Assembly: GCA_000469685.2 (NCBI GenBank) | Contig: LS997562.1 | Coordinates: forward strand, 41,430,345-41,494,344 | Source: Haemonchus contortus | Taxonomy: Eukaryota > Nematoda > Chromadorea > Rhabditida > Trichostrongylidae | Direction of reading: 5' to 3' | Length of the DNA stretch: 64,000 bases | In this document: positions 44,740-57,049 of the stretch, piece after piece | Position numbering within the stretch: the first letter of the stretch is position 1 | Layout: the number at the start of each line of letters is the position of its first letter | Program-made: the position numbers and the translations under genes | The notes under the pieces: model-generated | What the model was told of the DNA's origin: nothing | Seen by the model: only the letters and a program-made list of their open reading frames with translations | Databases searched by the model: none

Positions 44740-47520
44740 GGGTTTAACTCTGTTCAGTGTTCAGTCTTTTAGTGAAGCAGTCTGTACTGTTTCGATACCG
44801 GTTATCGATTCAGCCTATTGGAAGTGTTGATGATTATGAAAATGTCAGCATTTTTGTTCGGAAATAGTTTTGAGTCCAATTTTTCCTATTCCTATAGTAG
44901 AGTATTTTCCTCCAACTTCAGATTCTGGAGGGATTTCTTTTGCCTTACATGCCGGTTACTCGTAACTCAAAGTTTTTATACTTCCTTTCAACGTGTTTAC
45001 AATTTGCTTCTTTCGCCTGGTAGAGTCTCTTTTTCTCACTATTTTTTTTTTGAAAGCTTTCTTTGAGGCGGAGCGGGGGCGAACACTGAGAAGAATTTGT
45101 TGTCAGTTATGTTGAAGAATAGGAAATCGATTTTTTATGGAACGGTCAGATCCGCGCACTCGGAAATTGCTCGACGGAGATACCCTGAATGCAAATGGTC
45201 TCAAGTGGTTGGTAGATAATAGGTTGGGTACTGCAGAACTAGTGATAGGTACTGCTATACTTGGAAGCAAAGGTGTCAATTCGTCCTCACTGGAAGCAGA
45301 TTCTCATAAAGATCGTTGATTCGAGAGATTCAGGGAACTTCAGGGGTGTGTAAGTTACAGTTTTTTCTGCCCAGAGGGCGTGGTAACCTACCTCGGGTTA
45401 TGTAGTAACAGCTCCGCTTTGCCAAGCCTAAACACTGAAGGAATGCTTCACAGAAGGGTGAGATGAATAGCCTTTTGATGGAATTTCGTTGTTTTGATAT
45501 AAGCAAGGGAGGAAACCATGCTCTAGCGTCGACAAGCACTACTCCCACCTGTAAATTCTTCATGCAATCAGTCCAGGTCAATAATGATCTCGATCCCATC
45601 AGGATTTTTACTAAACCCTTGCTGAAAAGTGAAATAACTGAATTAATATCGTACTGAAGTTAAACGATTCCAAGAAAATGTAGGGCTACTGTCTCTACTC
45701 CTTCGTAGGCTATTCACGTTTTATTACGAGGTGCGGGCTCATTTTATTCTGGATGCCTTCCCGGATGGAAGCTCTTTGTAACTAAACAGCAAGAATATCG
45801 TTAAATGATATAGGCAAGGCTAAAAAACGGGAATTTCTCTGGTTCCTCTTCCTCCCGGTTTAGTTTATTACAGGCAATAATGGAAAGTTCGGACAATTCT
45901 GGGCCGAGAAACAATCGTACGTGCTTGGCCAAGACTTGTATCAGCTACTGGAGTTCTTTTACCTAACTGCTACTGATGGTGAGTTTGTTTATGTGTGATT
46001 CCTTGAGAAGGTGAGATCTGGGTCAAAAGGTCCATCTAGAAAGGTTTCCAAACCGCCGATCAATTCTGGGATCGGCTGAAGGTTTGGCTAAAACGAGTTT
46101 CAAAAAAATCGATCTTGAGATGGATGACGACCGTTGTGGGGTTCGCGCCGTTTTCGACCTCATACGGTGCTGACCCACCTAATCGTGCCATCCAACTTCG
46201 TTGTTCTCACATCGTCAAATTGATGACAGTGCTATCCGGAGTCGTGCCACTTATACAAATCAGTGTTTTACTGTGATATCTACTTAATAGGGACAGTTCT
46301 CGAGCTATACTAGTTGGAAAGCATGAAGTTCTACTTTAATCGGCATCGTTGTGTCGTGGTTTGATCCCAATAACTCAATACCGAAATGTGGACTTTGGAC
46401 TGCGCGGGTCCACCGGGTTAGCACCCTGAACGGCAAGGACTTCCCTTTGCTCCCTTTTCCTTAATCTATATTTTTGTGATATTTCTGACAGCTTTGACCT
46501 CACTGTACTCATGCTTAGAATTATCCAGTCTAGAAGCTCATTTTTCTCAGCTACTCATTCTGCCGCTGACTTTTGAGCTGTGAGTTTTTCTTCAGATTTC
46601 TCAAGTCGTAAATAAGCTTCTGTTCTGCTTTGTATTTCTTCCATTAGTGTGACGTTCTGTCTCGCTATCTCAGACTCGAAACATTATAACTAGCTGAAGA
46701 TTGAAACAATTGTCCACATAAGTTCGATTTTTAATATTTCAGGTAAGCTCTTGCTGGCGTAAATTCGCCAATTCTTAAATTTGCTTGCTGGAAGTGGGAA
46801 ACGTTTTGCTGTGCAATGCAACTTGCTGATCTTCAAGCCAATCAGATTACTACTAAGAAAGGGACGTGCAAATTCGTGAAATGAGGAGTTAGCGTGGCAC
46901 TGGCGAGTATTGGTGGAGGGCCTTCACTGATGGATTGGATGTGAGTATCACTTGAAACAAGTGAGCTTATCATTTGGGAGGTGGTAACATATTTTTATAG
47001 CTCACTATCTTTCGCTTTAGTTCACTTTCTGAATCTCTTTTTCGGGAGGGTCAAGGTGTTTCAATGACTTAAACAGGAAATGGTTTTTTTTGTCGCGTTT
47101 GTTTGAGACTTCGTAAATAATATTGAGCTTGACAAAATGCTCATCAAATGAATTAATCTCATCAATTTAATTATAACACAGCGAGTTTCATTTGAAGAAC
47201 TTTTATTGTTGATGTTGGTTATTCAGTTCATTTCCAGTCAGTGGCAGCGGAGGAGCGTCGTCATGAGGGGTGGAAAAGGAGTTACGACCAATACGAAAGT
47301 CACTGTGCTGATCGCAACTGCAAGCGACTTCATGCTCATCCGAAGCCGTCAGAATGGGTCTCGTCTGATCTAGTATGACAGTACAAATAATTACCAGTCT
47401 ATGAATTGTGTATTATGGTGTACCGTAGCCGGTGGTTTCCTTGTTGTGTTCCAGTGTGGTGTGGGGAATCGACCTTTCTTGTCTGGGGGGATGTCTCAGT
47501 CGCTCGTAGTTAGTGGCTAT
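44740..47520. other. Intergenic DNA downstream of aha-1, no gene recognised
   Basis: Frames are short and lack domain signatures. The plus-strand frame 45137-45319 and minus-strand frame 45330-45599 have no supporting splice context. I see nothing here that I would annotate as a gene. Confidence 0.5.
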
Positions 47521-48130
47521 TGAACTGTTACCGGAAACGGACACTTTGATAACCTGCTTCAAAGGAGGGGGGGGGGGACAGTGGTCTGATCATTTCTTTT
47601 CGAACTTTTTTGTATGTTTTTCAATTGCAATTACTAGTTTCCTGAGTTGTACATCACAGTAACTGGTTTTGATATTCTTTTATAATAGGGGATCAATCTC
47701 TTTTGAGGATGTCTTGTTAGCATATTGTTTTACACAGGGAACGGGACACGGTGCTGATATACTGCTTTAGGGTACAGGGAGGAGGACGTTTAGGGGATCA
47801 TTCCGGGATCTTTTTCTTTCTTCTAAAATCTTGGTAAATTTTTTAATAACAACCGGTTTGCTGAGTTTTACATCACGAACATAACATGGTTTCGATATTT
47901 TGCTTCAATGGAGATCAACCGAAGCTTTCCTAGAGGTGGTCCATTCCAAGTACTTTTTAGTTTGTTGGGTTGTTTTTGACTAGGAACGGGATGTGGATTT
48001 GATATACTGCCCCAGTGAGGGACAGAGGGGGATAATTACTAGATTTTAGGTGAATGTCCCAATTATATGTAATAACCAGTTGGCTGAGATGTACTTCACA
48101 GTAAACTAAGGGTTTTGGTAGTCTGCCGTT
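47521..48130 (+). repeat. Diverged tandem repeat, three units of about 230 bases
   Basis: Three successive blocks start with an 'acggga/aacgg.aca' motif followed by 'gatatactgc' (about 47530, 47750 and 47985). Each continues to a 'gctgag.t.tacatcac...taac.tgg.ttt' motif (about 47645, 47855 and 48085). Spacing is roughly 210-240 bases and similarity is moderate. A G12 run lies in the first unit at about 47567-47578. Confidence 0.6.
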
Positions 48131-50290
48131 GTAATTACTTATTGTTTTGCTCTGTTTTTGTTATTGTTGTTTTGTTGGTTTCAATGTTGATTAAATGTTT
48201 GATCTAATCAGTCCTTAGGAGTCGAGTCTGGTTAATAGTGAAACTTTGATGGTCATCATTCTTGCTTTGAAATCAAACCAGACTCTGCTTCTAAGGACAC
48301 TTTTCGATTGGATAGTTGTGTTAAATTCAGGCATTGGGCATGTATGCGTGGGCGGATGTGCAGTGTGGATGAGTAGTGTGTGGAAGTTGTTATTCAAGCT
48401 AGGTATTGTGTTTGTACTTCATTTAAAACTGATCGCTTCATTTATAGTCCGTATTTTAGAAGTGGGGAGGGAGCGTGGGTAGTATGGAGGGGTGGTGGCG
48501 CCCTTCTTCATGGTACTCCTCTTTTTGACTTGTTCGGAAGATTGACTTTCCTTTATCCTTATTCATTCTATGAAGTGGGAAACTCATGTTGTCCGGGAGG
48601 ATTAGAAGGGAGCATCATAAAGAAAAATCCCCGGGTTAAGAAGAGAAATCTAAGGTGAGCATAGACTAGTCAGGTGAGCATAGAGCTATAGTCACGATGC
48701 AGTGCAGGTTTTGTTTCAGACGGGTTAGGTGGTATAGATTTGATCAAGGGTTAAGAAGCTTGGGTGGTGGTACGTGGGGCTGTGAGTTTAGTTTTTGAAA
48801 TGTGGGAGTGGCTGAGCACTTGTTAGGCACTACCTTCACTCTTTTGTTCGAGTTGGTCATAGTGGGGTTCCACAAAAAAATATTTGGATGATGCCCGAAG
48901 TTTCTATTGCTTCATCTTTCCATAGCCTGTTTAAAGCAGTGTTTAGGTAATCACAATTTGAGGAGGGTTCTAGGATGATCACTTAATGGGAATGAGTTTA
49001 CCTCCCTTCCCCGCTCCCTCACAGGTACATCAGGTAAGTAGATTTTTAAGTTCTATCAGGTAAGTAGATTTCCATTTTGAGTCGTGATTGTGTGTGTGCA
49101 GGTGGGTTGGTGTGAGTGAATGTTGGCGTCAGCTGGGTTCGGGCCTCCGTGTACGCTCACCTTTATAAGGGTTTGTTTCGATCAGCGTGGGGGGAAAATG
49201 TCTCAGAAAATTCTCAGCCGCAGTTTCCGGGTAGGGTAGAATTATCAATTCTTAGGTTTTGCTCGAACTCAGCTGCAGTAGTTGGGCGGATACGTGTGTG
49301 TGTTTGTGTAACTGTGGGTCGAGTGTGTGTGAAAAAGTTTCGTCATAAGTTCAACCAGTAAAGTTGGGAAAGTTAAGGGGGAGGGCGAAACGGGAACGTT
49401 GCTTTCTAAGTGTGTGGGGCGGGAGGAGGTGGGGGAGATTGCAATTGCGTGCGTGTGAAAAGGTGTGAGAGGGGTTTGTATACGCTTGAGAAACGTCGTG
49501 AGAATCGGGCGTAGAGCAGTGGGCTAGCATTATTCAGACCTTTTGGGGTCAGACTAGTTGGGAACGGGTATCTATTTTAAGGTACGTAAGGTACAGGTTG
49601 AGGGCTCAGAGGATACTCCCCTCATTTTATCTAGGGTGTGTGGGGCAGATGCTGTCCAGGTTTCGAAGGAGCGAACATTTTCTGGGGAAGGGCACTTGGA
49701 AAAGTTTGAATGGTAGCGCACTTGGAAAAGTTTGAATGGTAGCGAGAATATGTGAAGTTTGTAAGTATGTTACGTATCCGCCCAGTAATTTTTGAAGAAT
49801 GGTGATTGCACATCCGCTCACAAGTGTGTGTGTCTGTGTGCGCTCGAAGGTGTGTGAGTGTAAGTGAGAGTGCTCGGAAAGAGATGAAGGTGTTTGTACC
49901 AACCAGAGTCAACCACGCTGTTTAGAGGTTGTTTAGTATTGCGTCTCAACGTTGGAGTGGGTAGTTAGAATGACTAAATTGATAAAAACGTTTGGCTCAG
50001 TCTGTGGTACATGCACATGTTGAGAATGGTGTGTGGAAGTTGTGCTCATGCGTGATGTCCGAGGTGATGTGCGTGTGTTGTGTTCCACCGTTTTTGGTGT
50101 TTGACGATTCCTGCGCTAATGTTGTGTTGCGTTTACAACAAATAAACAAGTTGTTTTTATTGTTTGTTGTGTTTTTTCTGTCTCTTGTTTTTTTTATGTT
50201 TTTGTAGTGTTGTGTTCACTACAATCTCATGTTGTTATAAAGTTTATTTACAATACAAGTATTTACAAGTACAAAATACAAGTACAAAAA
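48131..50290. other. G/T-rich intergenic DNA with small local repeats
   Basis: No gene recognised. A 26-base direct duplication occurs at 49692-49717 and 49718-49743. The strand is notably GT-rich, with several tgtgtgtg stretches. An acaagtac/aatacaa repeat lies at 50240-50310. Confidence 0.5.
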
Positions 50291-50299
50291 TAATATACA

Positions 50300-50880
50300 A
50301 TACAATTACGAGAGTTAATGTGCCCACCCTAAGTTTTCCCCCCACCCCTTCCCCCCGCGCACGCGCGTTGTTATTGGTTTCCCACCGATGGACTCGACCC
50401 GTCGAAGTCTCTTCGAGGTCCCCGGACTGAGTGTGCCTTGAATTGCTGGATATTCTCTTCTGTGCCACACACTCACCCATCGCAAGAGGACGACCCACTA
50501 GCGATCGATGCCCGCGACAACTGGACTCGTGGATCCACCCGCTCCAGAAAGGACACCCGCAATGCCCTGTTGTGCAGACCAGTTTTGCAGACGACATCGA
50601 GTTCGGTTCCCGTGCTTACCATACCATGCGACCCTTTTCCATCGAGTTTTCGTGACATTAGCAGACCTCCTAGCACACGATATCGATTTTCCCAGTTGCT
50701 CAATGGGATGACGGATTGGCTCGTTCAGTCCCGAACTTCCGCGCAGCAATCGCAAAACCTCCAGTGAGATCTCTGGCAAACATGCTCCCGCTTGACCAAA
50801 GCTAAATGATGAATCAACAGAAGAGATAGTCATTTCTGGTGCTTGTAACGTTAGCAACAAGGTTGAATCCTATTAAAATC
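50300..50880 (-). repeat. Dispersed sequence, inverted copy of 56425-56990
   Basis: The minus strand matches the plus strand of 56425-56990 block by block: aaccttgttgctaac, then a coding-like segment (GQAGACLPEISLEVLRLLRG here, DQAEAILPDISLSVVQLLCR there), then cgatgtcgtctgca.aact.g, gtggcacagaagagaa and aaaacttagggtgggca. A 110-codon minus-strand frame is open here, but the other copy has frameshifts and stops. It is either a decayed paralogous exon pair or a repeat family; I do not recognise the protein. Confidence 0.6.
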
Positions 50881-51830
50881 TGCTCCTATGGGTGGGTGAG
50901 CGAACCGTGGTCTTTGTACTGCGGACAGCTGTGACAGCTCGAGGAATCGATTGCCAAAACTTGGTCAGATTGTCTTGAGGAACTTTTTGACATAACTAGA
51001 GCGGTTCCTAGACCTCAAAAACAAGCTCATTCCTCTAAAATGCTGCTCGTAAAACTTCGTACAACTTTAATGAGAGTAGAAAATTTGCTCGCCTTTGTAC
51101 TTCAATGGGAGGTTACGCCTCACTAAACGTTCAGAGCACCCAATTCATATTACTCCCGTAGAAAATTGCAAAAGCTTCGTCGTCTGACACCTCGAGAAGA
51201 GCGCTTATAACCGTGCAGTAACCACTTCATGACACACTCTTTGAATGTTCTAAAGTTCATGTCGCCTAACCGTCTTCATTCTGTTCTTCCAGTACTAAGG
51301 TCTTTGAAGTTTTTGTCAAAGGGATTGTGAACTCGCAATGAAAAGGTTTCTCAACTGTCAACAGAAGTTCCCAGAGCAGTAAGACGCTTCCCAAGAATTC
51401 AGATAGAAAGTCACGGAATCTGCTATGTGCTTTCGAGTTGCTTCAGAATCAGTACTACTTTTTTCTAAAAGGAATCATCTCTATGAGTTGTTGACGAGAA
51501 GCTCAAGACATCAAATGCCTTCTTATTCGACTTTTTAGTTTACTGAATATTTTAAGATGTTCAGTTAACGATAAAGATGGCTCAAAATAAGTCACGGGCC
51601 GCTAAACTATGATGCAACGATAGATGTTCACTATCGGGACGCTTTCCTCGACTTTCTGGAAGGGTGCATATTTTATATCAACTGGATGTGAAGGCTGCCT
51701 TACGGAAGCAATGTCAGAGTTACAACTATTCCAACGGTCCCCTTCGTGTTTTGCGGCTTGAACTGCCGTTCAACTAAAAGATGGCAACAATGCAGGGCCA
51801 TCTCATCTCGGTAACAATCTTGTGTTCAGA
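50881..51830. other. Intergenic, nothing recognised
   Basis: No open frame with domain features, and no repeat structure that I could see. Confidence 0.45.
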
Positions 51831-51839
51831 GAACCACAA

Positions 51840-53070
51840 TCATCCTACTTACTATAAGCGCTTCGGCTGTCGTTCTGTCTGTCGTCTGTCGTTATGTATG
51901 TCTGTCACGAAATCCCGGGTCAAGCGTGGGACGGGTGGGTCATGTCCGAGAAGTATAAAACACACATCAGCTTCGCGGAACCCCGCCCACAGTGGGCGTG
52001 GCGTGCATCAAAATGAGCTGTACTGAGGACCATGATTTCAAATTTAGTCACAAAACGGTTTAAAAACTGGGGTGTAAAGGTGGCTAGAGGTGTGCATTGG
52101 TAAGTTAGATCGAACAAGGTGGGTGGCAGGACCGGAATCCAGGGTGTGGGGATTGTGCGAAATAAATGTCTGAGCGGAAAGTCAAAACTTCTGTCCCCGT
52201 GGACCTAAAGCGCTCATACTTGGAAAGAGTACAGGCGGCACGATGGGAAAACTTATGGTGCGCGCCTGGACCGGACTCCTCCCACAGGGGACGGGGTTTG
52301 TGTGGAAAGTAATAATTCTTGTCCCCGTAGACCTAGAGCGTTAAAATTTCGTAAGATTACAGGCGGCACGATGGGAACACTTATTGTGGGTGCCAGGACC
52401 GGACTCCTCCCACAGGGGGCGGGGTTTGCGTGGAAAGTAATAATTCTTGTCCCCGTAGACCTAGAGCGTTAAAATTTCGTAAGATTACAGGCGGCACGAT
52501 GGGAACACTTATTGTGGGTGCCAGGACCGGACTCCTCCCACAAGGGGCGGGGTTTGTGTGAAAACTTAGAACTGGACCTCAAGCGTTCAAATTTGGTAGG
52601 AGTGAAGACGGCACGATGGAAACACTTATGCTGGGCGGCAGGACCATACTCCCCCCACAGTGGGCCAGTGGGCGGGGTTTGAGTTTAAATTCATAGTTCC
52701 TGTTCCTGTGGATCTAGAGCGCTCAAATTTGGTAGGAGTGAAGGCGGCACGATGGGAACACTTATGCTGGGCGGCAGGACCGTACTCCCCCACAGTGGGC
52801 CAGTGGGCGGGGTTTGAGTGTAAATTCATAGTTCCTGTTCCTGTGGATCTAGAGCGCTCAAATTTGGTAGAAGTACAGGCGGCAGGATGGGAACGCTCAC
52901 GAAGGATGGCGGAACCGGACTTCACCCACATGAGGCGGGGTTTGTGCGAAAATTTCTAACTTGGATTTAGAGCTCTCATATTCGATAGAAATACAGGCGG
53001 CAGAATGACAGTACCTATGTTGGGCGGCAGGACATAACTCCGCTCACAGGAGGCGAGGCGTGGGCAGAAA
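51840..53070 (+). repeat. Satellite array A (117-136-base units)
   Basis: About eight units share the core tagagcg.tcaaatttggtaggag..a...ggcggcacgatgggaacactt..g...g and the spacer cccacag.gggcggggtttg. The units around 52310-52436 and 52437-52564 are nearly identical. Others vary by substitutions and short indels. Continuous frames across it (for example 52660-52959) are repeat artefacts. Confidence 0.85.
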
Positions 53071-56000
53071 AATGTCAATTAAGACTTGAAGCGAGATTTC
53101 GAAACCATGCTTAAAAAGTCGAAAATTAATCGAGTTGCTCAAACACACTGGACCTAAGGAGATTTGTTCATGGCGGACTGGGCGCGCATGCACAAATTAT
53201 GTTGGATGTTTGTGTTCGGCCGGGAATGAATAACTCCTAATCTCATCTAACGAAGTCTCCAAATTTGAAAAAGGTGCAGGCGGGGAGGTCATTTTAACAC
53301 GAGAAGGAGATGAACCGGGCGTCAGCTTGGCAAGCCGGCTGATTACAGCAATGCGGAGAGAGCACAGATATGCATCCACACTCTTGTGAAGACGACAGAG
53401 TGAATCTAACTGCTCAGAAGTCACTCAACAACATTCAGGGACACACTTGAAGTTATTCAGTATACGTCAATAGCGAGGGGAGTCGAGAACTCCAATTTTG
53501 GTCTTAGTTACGACTGCCGGGATGTTAGAGTCAGCTGATGGACACTCAGTCGAGATTTTGATCGGATATTGCGAGTAGTTAACAAATCGTTGAGCCATAG
53601 TTAAGTTGGTGCTCCTTGAACACGGATTGCTAGACACTGACACCTGACGTCATCTAGAAAGACAGCAGTATGCAGACCGCGGTTAGCTGGAGGAACAAGT
53701 AACTGCTGTGAAGATCAAGAAGAGGTGTTGTACCACGAAGTGTAAAGTGCGGAAATCAGTCAATGCTGGGTCACTTTCACAACTCTCGCTGTCATCGTTC
53801 GTGTGACGTTCAGTGAAGGCGAAGACTAGGTAGTTTTCTTTCACTCTCGCAATATCAGTTTTGGGATATGTTTCTTGTCCCTGGGCATTCTCAGTACGAG
53901 CCCATATAATCACAGACCTGCCCTCTTATCTTCAGCTGGGCGGGTATGACGAAACTGATTTCCTTGATTTTGCTTATTAATTCCCGCTACCAGTGCCAAG
54001 TCTTCAGCATAAAGCATTGTCTCCATTGCTGGAGGTGGGAGAAGCGTTGGAAGGAGCAGTGTTGGAGAGTGTGGAATGAATGGATATCGATGAGATCTTT
54101 CCCAATTCAATCGCCGGCGGCACCAATCAAGGGTGACTTGTGGAAGAAAGTGATGAGTCGGTTTGTAGCAGAGTTCTTGCAGGAGCAAAGAAGAAAATTG
54201 TTGAGGGTGTTATTAAGTAGACGCCAGAAAAGGAATGAAAGCGCTCCGTCCCATTCCTAGAGGCATTCGTCGAAAGAGCTCTGCCCATTCGCCCAATTGT
54301 AGGGCCCGGTCCTATTCCTATCGGAAATCAGCTGATGCGGCCACGTTAATCGATTTTGTCACCACAGCAGTAACGGTCATCGATTGATTTCCATTAACAT
54401 TGAGAGAAGTCCAAAACGACCGACGGCGTAAGATACCGAATCTTCAAGGAGACGAAGGAATAGCCTGATATTCGATGGATCATCTGAAGGGAACGTTGAC
54501 GACTTACTAAGCTCTAGAGATTCAAACTCTAAGAGGGCCCACGCGATGACAACCCTAGCTGATATGAGTAAAGCCAGCAAAGCCGGGGAAACAGTTCTCA
54601 AAATTGCCAACGCTGCTTGTCCGCTTTCGAAAAAATGGGAACAATGGGGGATAACTCGAATTATCTATCGTTGCATCACAGGACAGAAAGTACGGCGACA
54701 AGAAAAGAGGGTAATATTTTCAACACGTTCCCCCCCCCCCTCCCCGAAAATCAGGGAGTAAGCGAAAGGAATATGAGGAGTGGCGGCTTCCCTCCTTTCT
54801 CCTGGTGCTCAGTCCTAGATAATCGTGCTCAGATAATCTGATCTGATAATTCTGATCTGATATCTGATAAAAAAATCTGATAACAGGCATATTTATTTAA
54901 TGCGGGCGTATGACGACCCTCGACGACGAAAGGCAACTATGACAAGTCCACTGAAAACGATCCCACGTTTTCCTACGTTAATAAAAAATAAAAAAATTAA
55001 CAAGTACATCCTCCCACATGCCACTTTTCCGGCGCACCTTTAATTTTAATCCTGCCCGGTCATCTGCATTGTGAGGAGATCTTCCAAAAGAGTGAATTTT
55101 GTCCACAGTATTGGTTTTGTTCGGATTTTGAGCATACAACCCCCTACCCTTCCATCTTTTCCACCCATCTCGGCAATCCACACTTCAACTGTTTCAGCCT
55201 ACTTATAACCAACCTATCTCCCCCATCCCTCGCCATTACCTCGGTCGCTTTTCTTTTGCTCTAATTTTCCACTTGGTGAGGCCTCTCCCTTTTACCTTAT
55301 TTACGACTATCAAATTTTACCATAGACAAGCAATAGGGGTGTGCAGCAACGCACTTACGTCGTTATACCATCGTTATACTTTTTCCTACTCCATGAACAC
55401 ATGGGCTACATCCTACTAGGTACTTCTACCAAAAGTTTAATTGACAAAGAAACCCTATCACTTTTATTTTGGTTTTGGGTTTTTTTTTGAGCCATCCTTT
55501 GTTAGTTAGCCGAACTTCAATGAAAACAAAACGAAGAAAAAATTTTAAAAAATATTCTGAGAAGGATTATGCTCAAGCTGAACATTACGTCAACAATAGT
55601 GACTTCTTTGAGAGAAGTAGCTATGATTCTGAAGCAACCTAAGCCCATTGCAAATCACCGTTAGGCTCTCTGAATTCTTGAAAAGAACTTACTGCACTGG
55701 AAACAATTGCCAATAGGTGAGCAGCCGTCCATAGCGATTTCACGCTCCCTAGGGCAAAAAATCCAATAACGAATTACTGGAAGTCCTGTATGAAGTCGGT
55801 CGGCACGCACAAACCCTATTACATCAAGGAAAGCGGCATGAAAGATTTGCACGAATTATAAACGCTCTGTCAAGCCTAGCAGACAATGAAGCTATTGCAA
55901 TTCTCTGGGAAAGTAACATAAAAATGGAACTCCAAACATTGAATGAGAGGTAAACATCCCATAAAAGCACAGAAGCCAAGCGAAATTCCCAATTCCCACA

Positions 56001-56420
56001 AAGATGCAGGAAATTTCCAAACAGCATTTCTAAGAAAAAAAAACTGTTTCTGGGATCAAGGGGCTGCTCCAAATACGTCAAAAAGCCATCTAAGAGCAAT
56101 CGACCGAGTATGGACATCAGAACCCTCAAAGCGCCCCAATCGTTCACTGAACAAAGGGGGCAAGCTTTCCCCATTCCCACATGAGCAGATCCCCGTCCTA
56201 AAAGTACCCCTTCGGAAACAATTTTGCACCGGGGATATCGAGTTTTTGGCCCAAGCCTGAGCAGGGAAGGAACACCACCGTGAGTGAAATTTTGTCCCCA
56301 TGCAAAAAGTTGGAATAGAAAAGTAAATGGCCAATAGGACCTTCAGAGAGAAAAAGATTTCAATCAAACGAGGGCATAACAGCGTATGCTCCCCCGTTCC
56401 CCCTCCCCCCAGGACGCATT
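53071..56420. other. Intergenic DNA with possible retroelement remnants
   Basis: No gene supported. On the minus strand near 54010-53970, METMLYAEDLALVAG resembles the YADD motif of reverse transcriptases, but flanking RT blocks are missing, so it is at best a remnant. The minus-strand frame 54377-54610 begins with a hydrophobic stretch but has no further support. Confidence 0.35.
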
Positions 56421-56424
56421 TTTA

Positions 56425-56990
56425 CCCAGTCAACCTTGTTGCTAACACTAAAAGCACCAAAAGGACTACCTCCTCTGTTATTTCATCATTCACTTTTGAC
56501 CAAGCTGAAGCAATTCTTCCAGACATCTCGCTGAGTGTTGTGCAACTGCTATGCAGAAGTTGTAGTGTGAACGATCGCATCTGTCATTCCATTTTGCGAC
56601 TGGGAAGAGCCGTATCGTGTCCTCGGAAGGCCTGCTGATGCCGTGAAAATCCGACGAAAAATGGCTACATGGTCTAAAAAGCACGGAAAGTCGAGCTCGA
56701 TGTCGTCTGCAGAACTAGTCTGCACAACCGAGCAATGCAGAGTGCTTCTTCCTGAAGCGAGTGGCTCCACAAGTCCAACTGTCCCAGGCACTGATCGTTA
56801 GTGAGCTGTCCTCTTGCGATGGTTGAGTGTGTGGCACAGAAGAGAACTCCAGCGATCCAAGTAACACTCAATCCGGAGACCTCGAGAGTCGACTCCATCG
56901 GCAGGAAACTGCGCAGGGATTCATTGTGGAAGGGTCAACTTCTGCAGAAGGGACACGCCCTTCTGAATGGTCAGAGAAAACTTAGGGTGG
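56425..56990 (+). repeat. Dispersed sequence, inverted copy of 50300-50880
   Basis: The plus-strand partner of the sequence at 50300-50880 covers the same ordered blocks over about 560 bases. Frames are broken here (stop after CPRKAC, about 56636), while the 50-kb copy keeps one 110-codon frame open. Confidence 0.6.
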
Positions 56991-57049
56991 GCAAGGTGAC
57001 TGGTGAGTTAAGGCGCCGCTGACACACTCAAAAACAAATTACAATATAA

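Noticed and set aside
53960..54012. Reverse transcriptase YADD-like motif (YAED) on the minus strand
   Set aside because: Only this short block is recognisable; neighbouring RT motifs are absent, so it is not annotated as an element.
54377..54610. Minus-strand ORF with signal-peptide-like start
   Set aside because: Single short frame with no splice partner, no cysteine pattern and no conservation evidence in the window.
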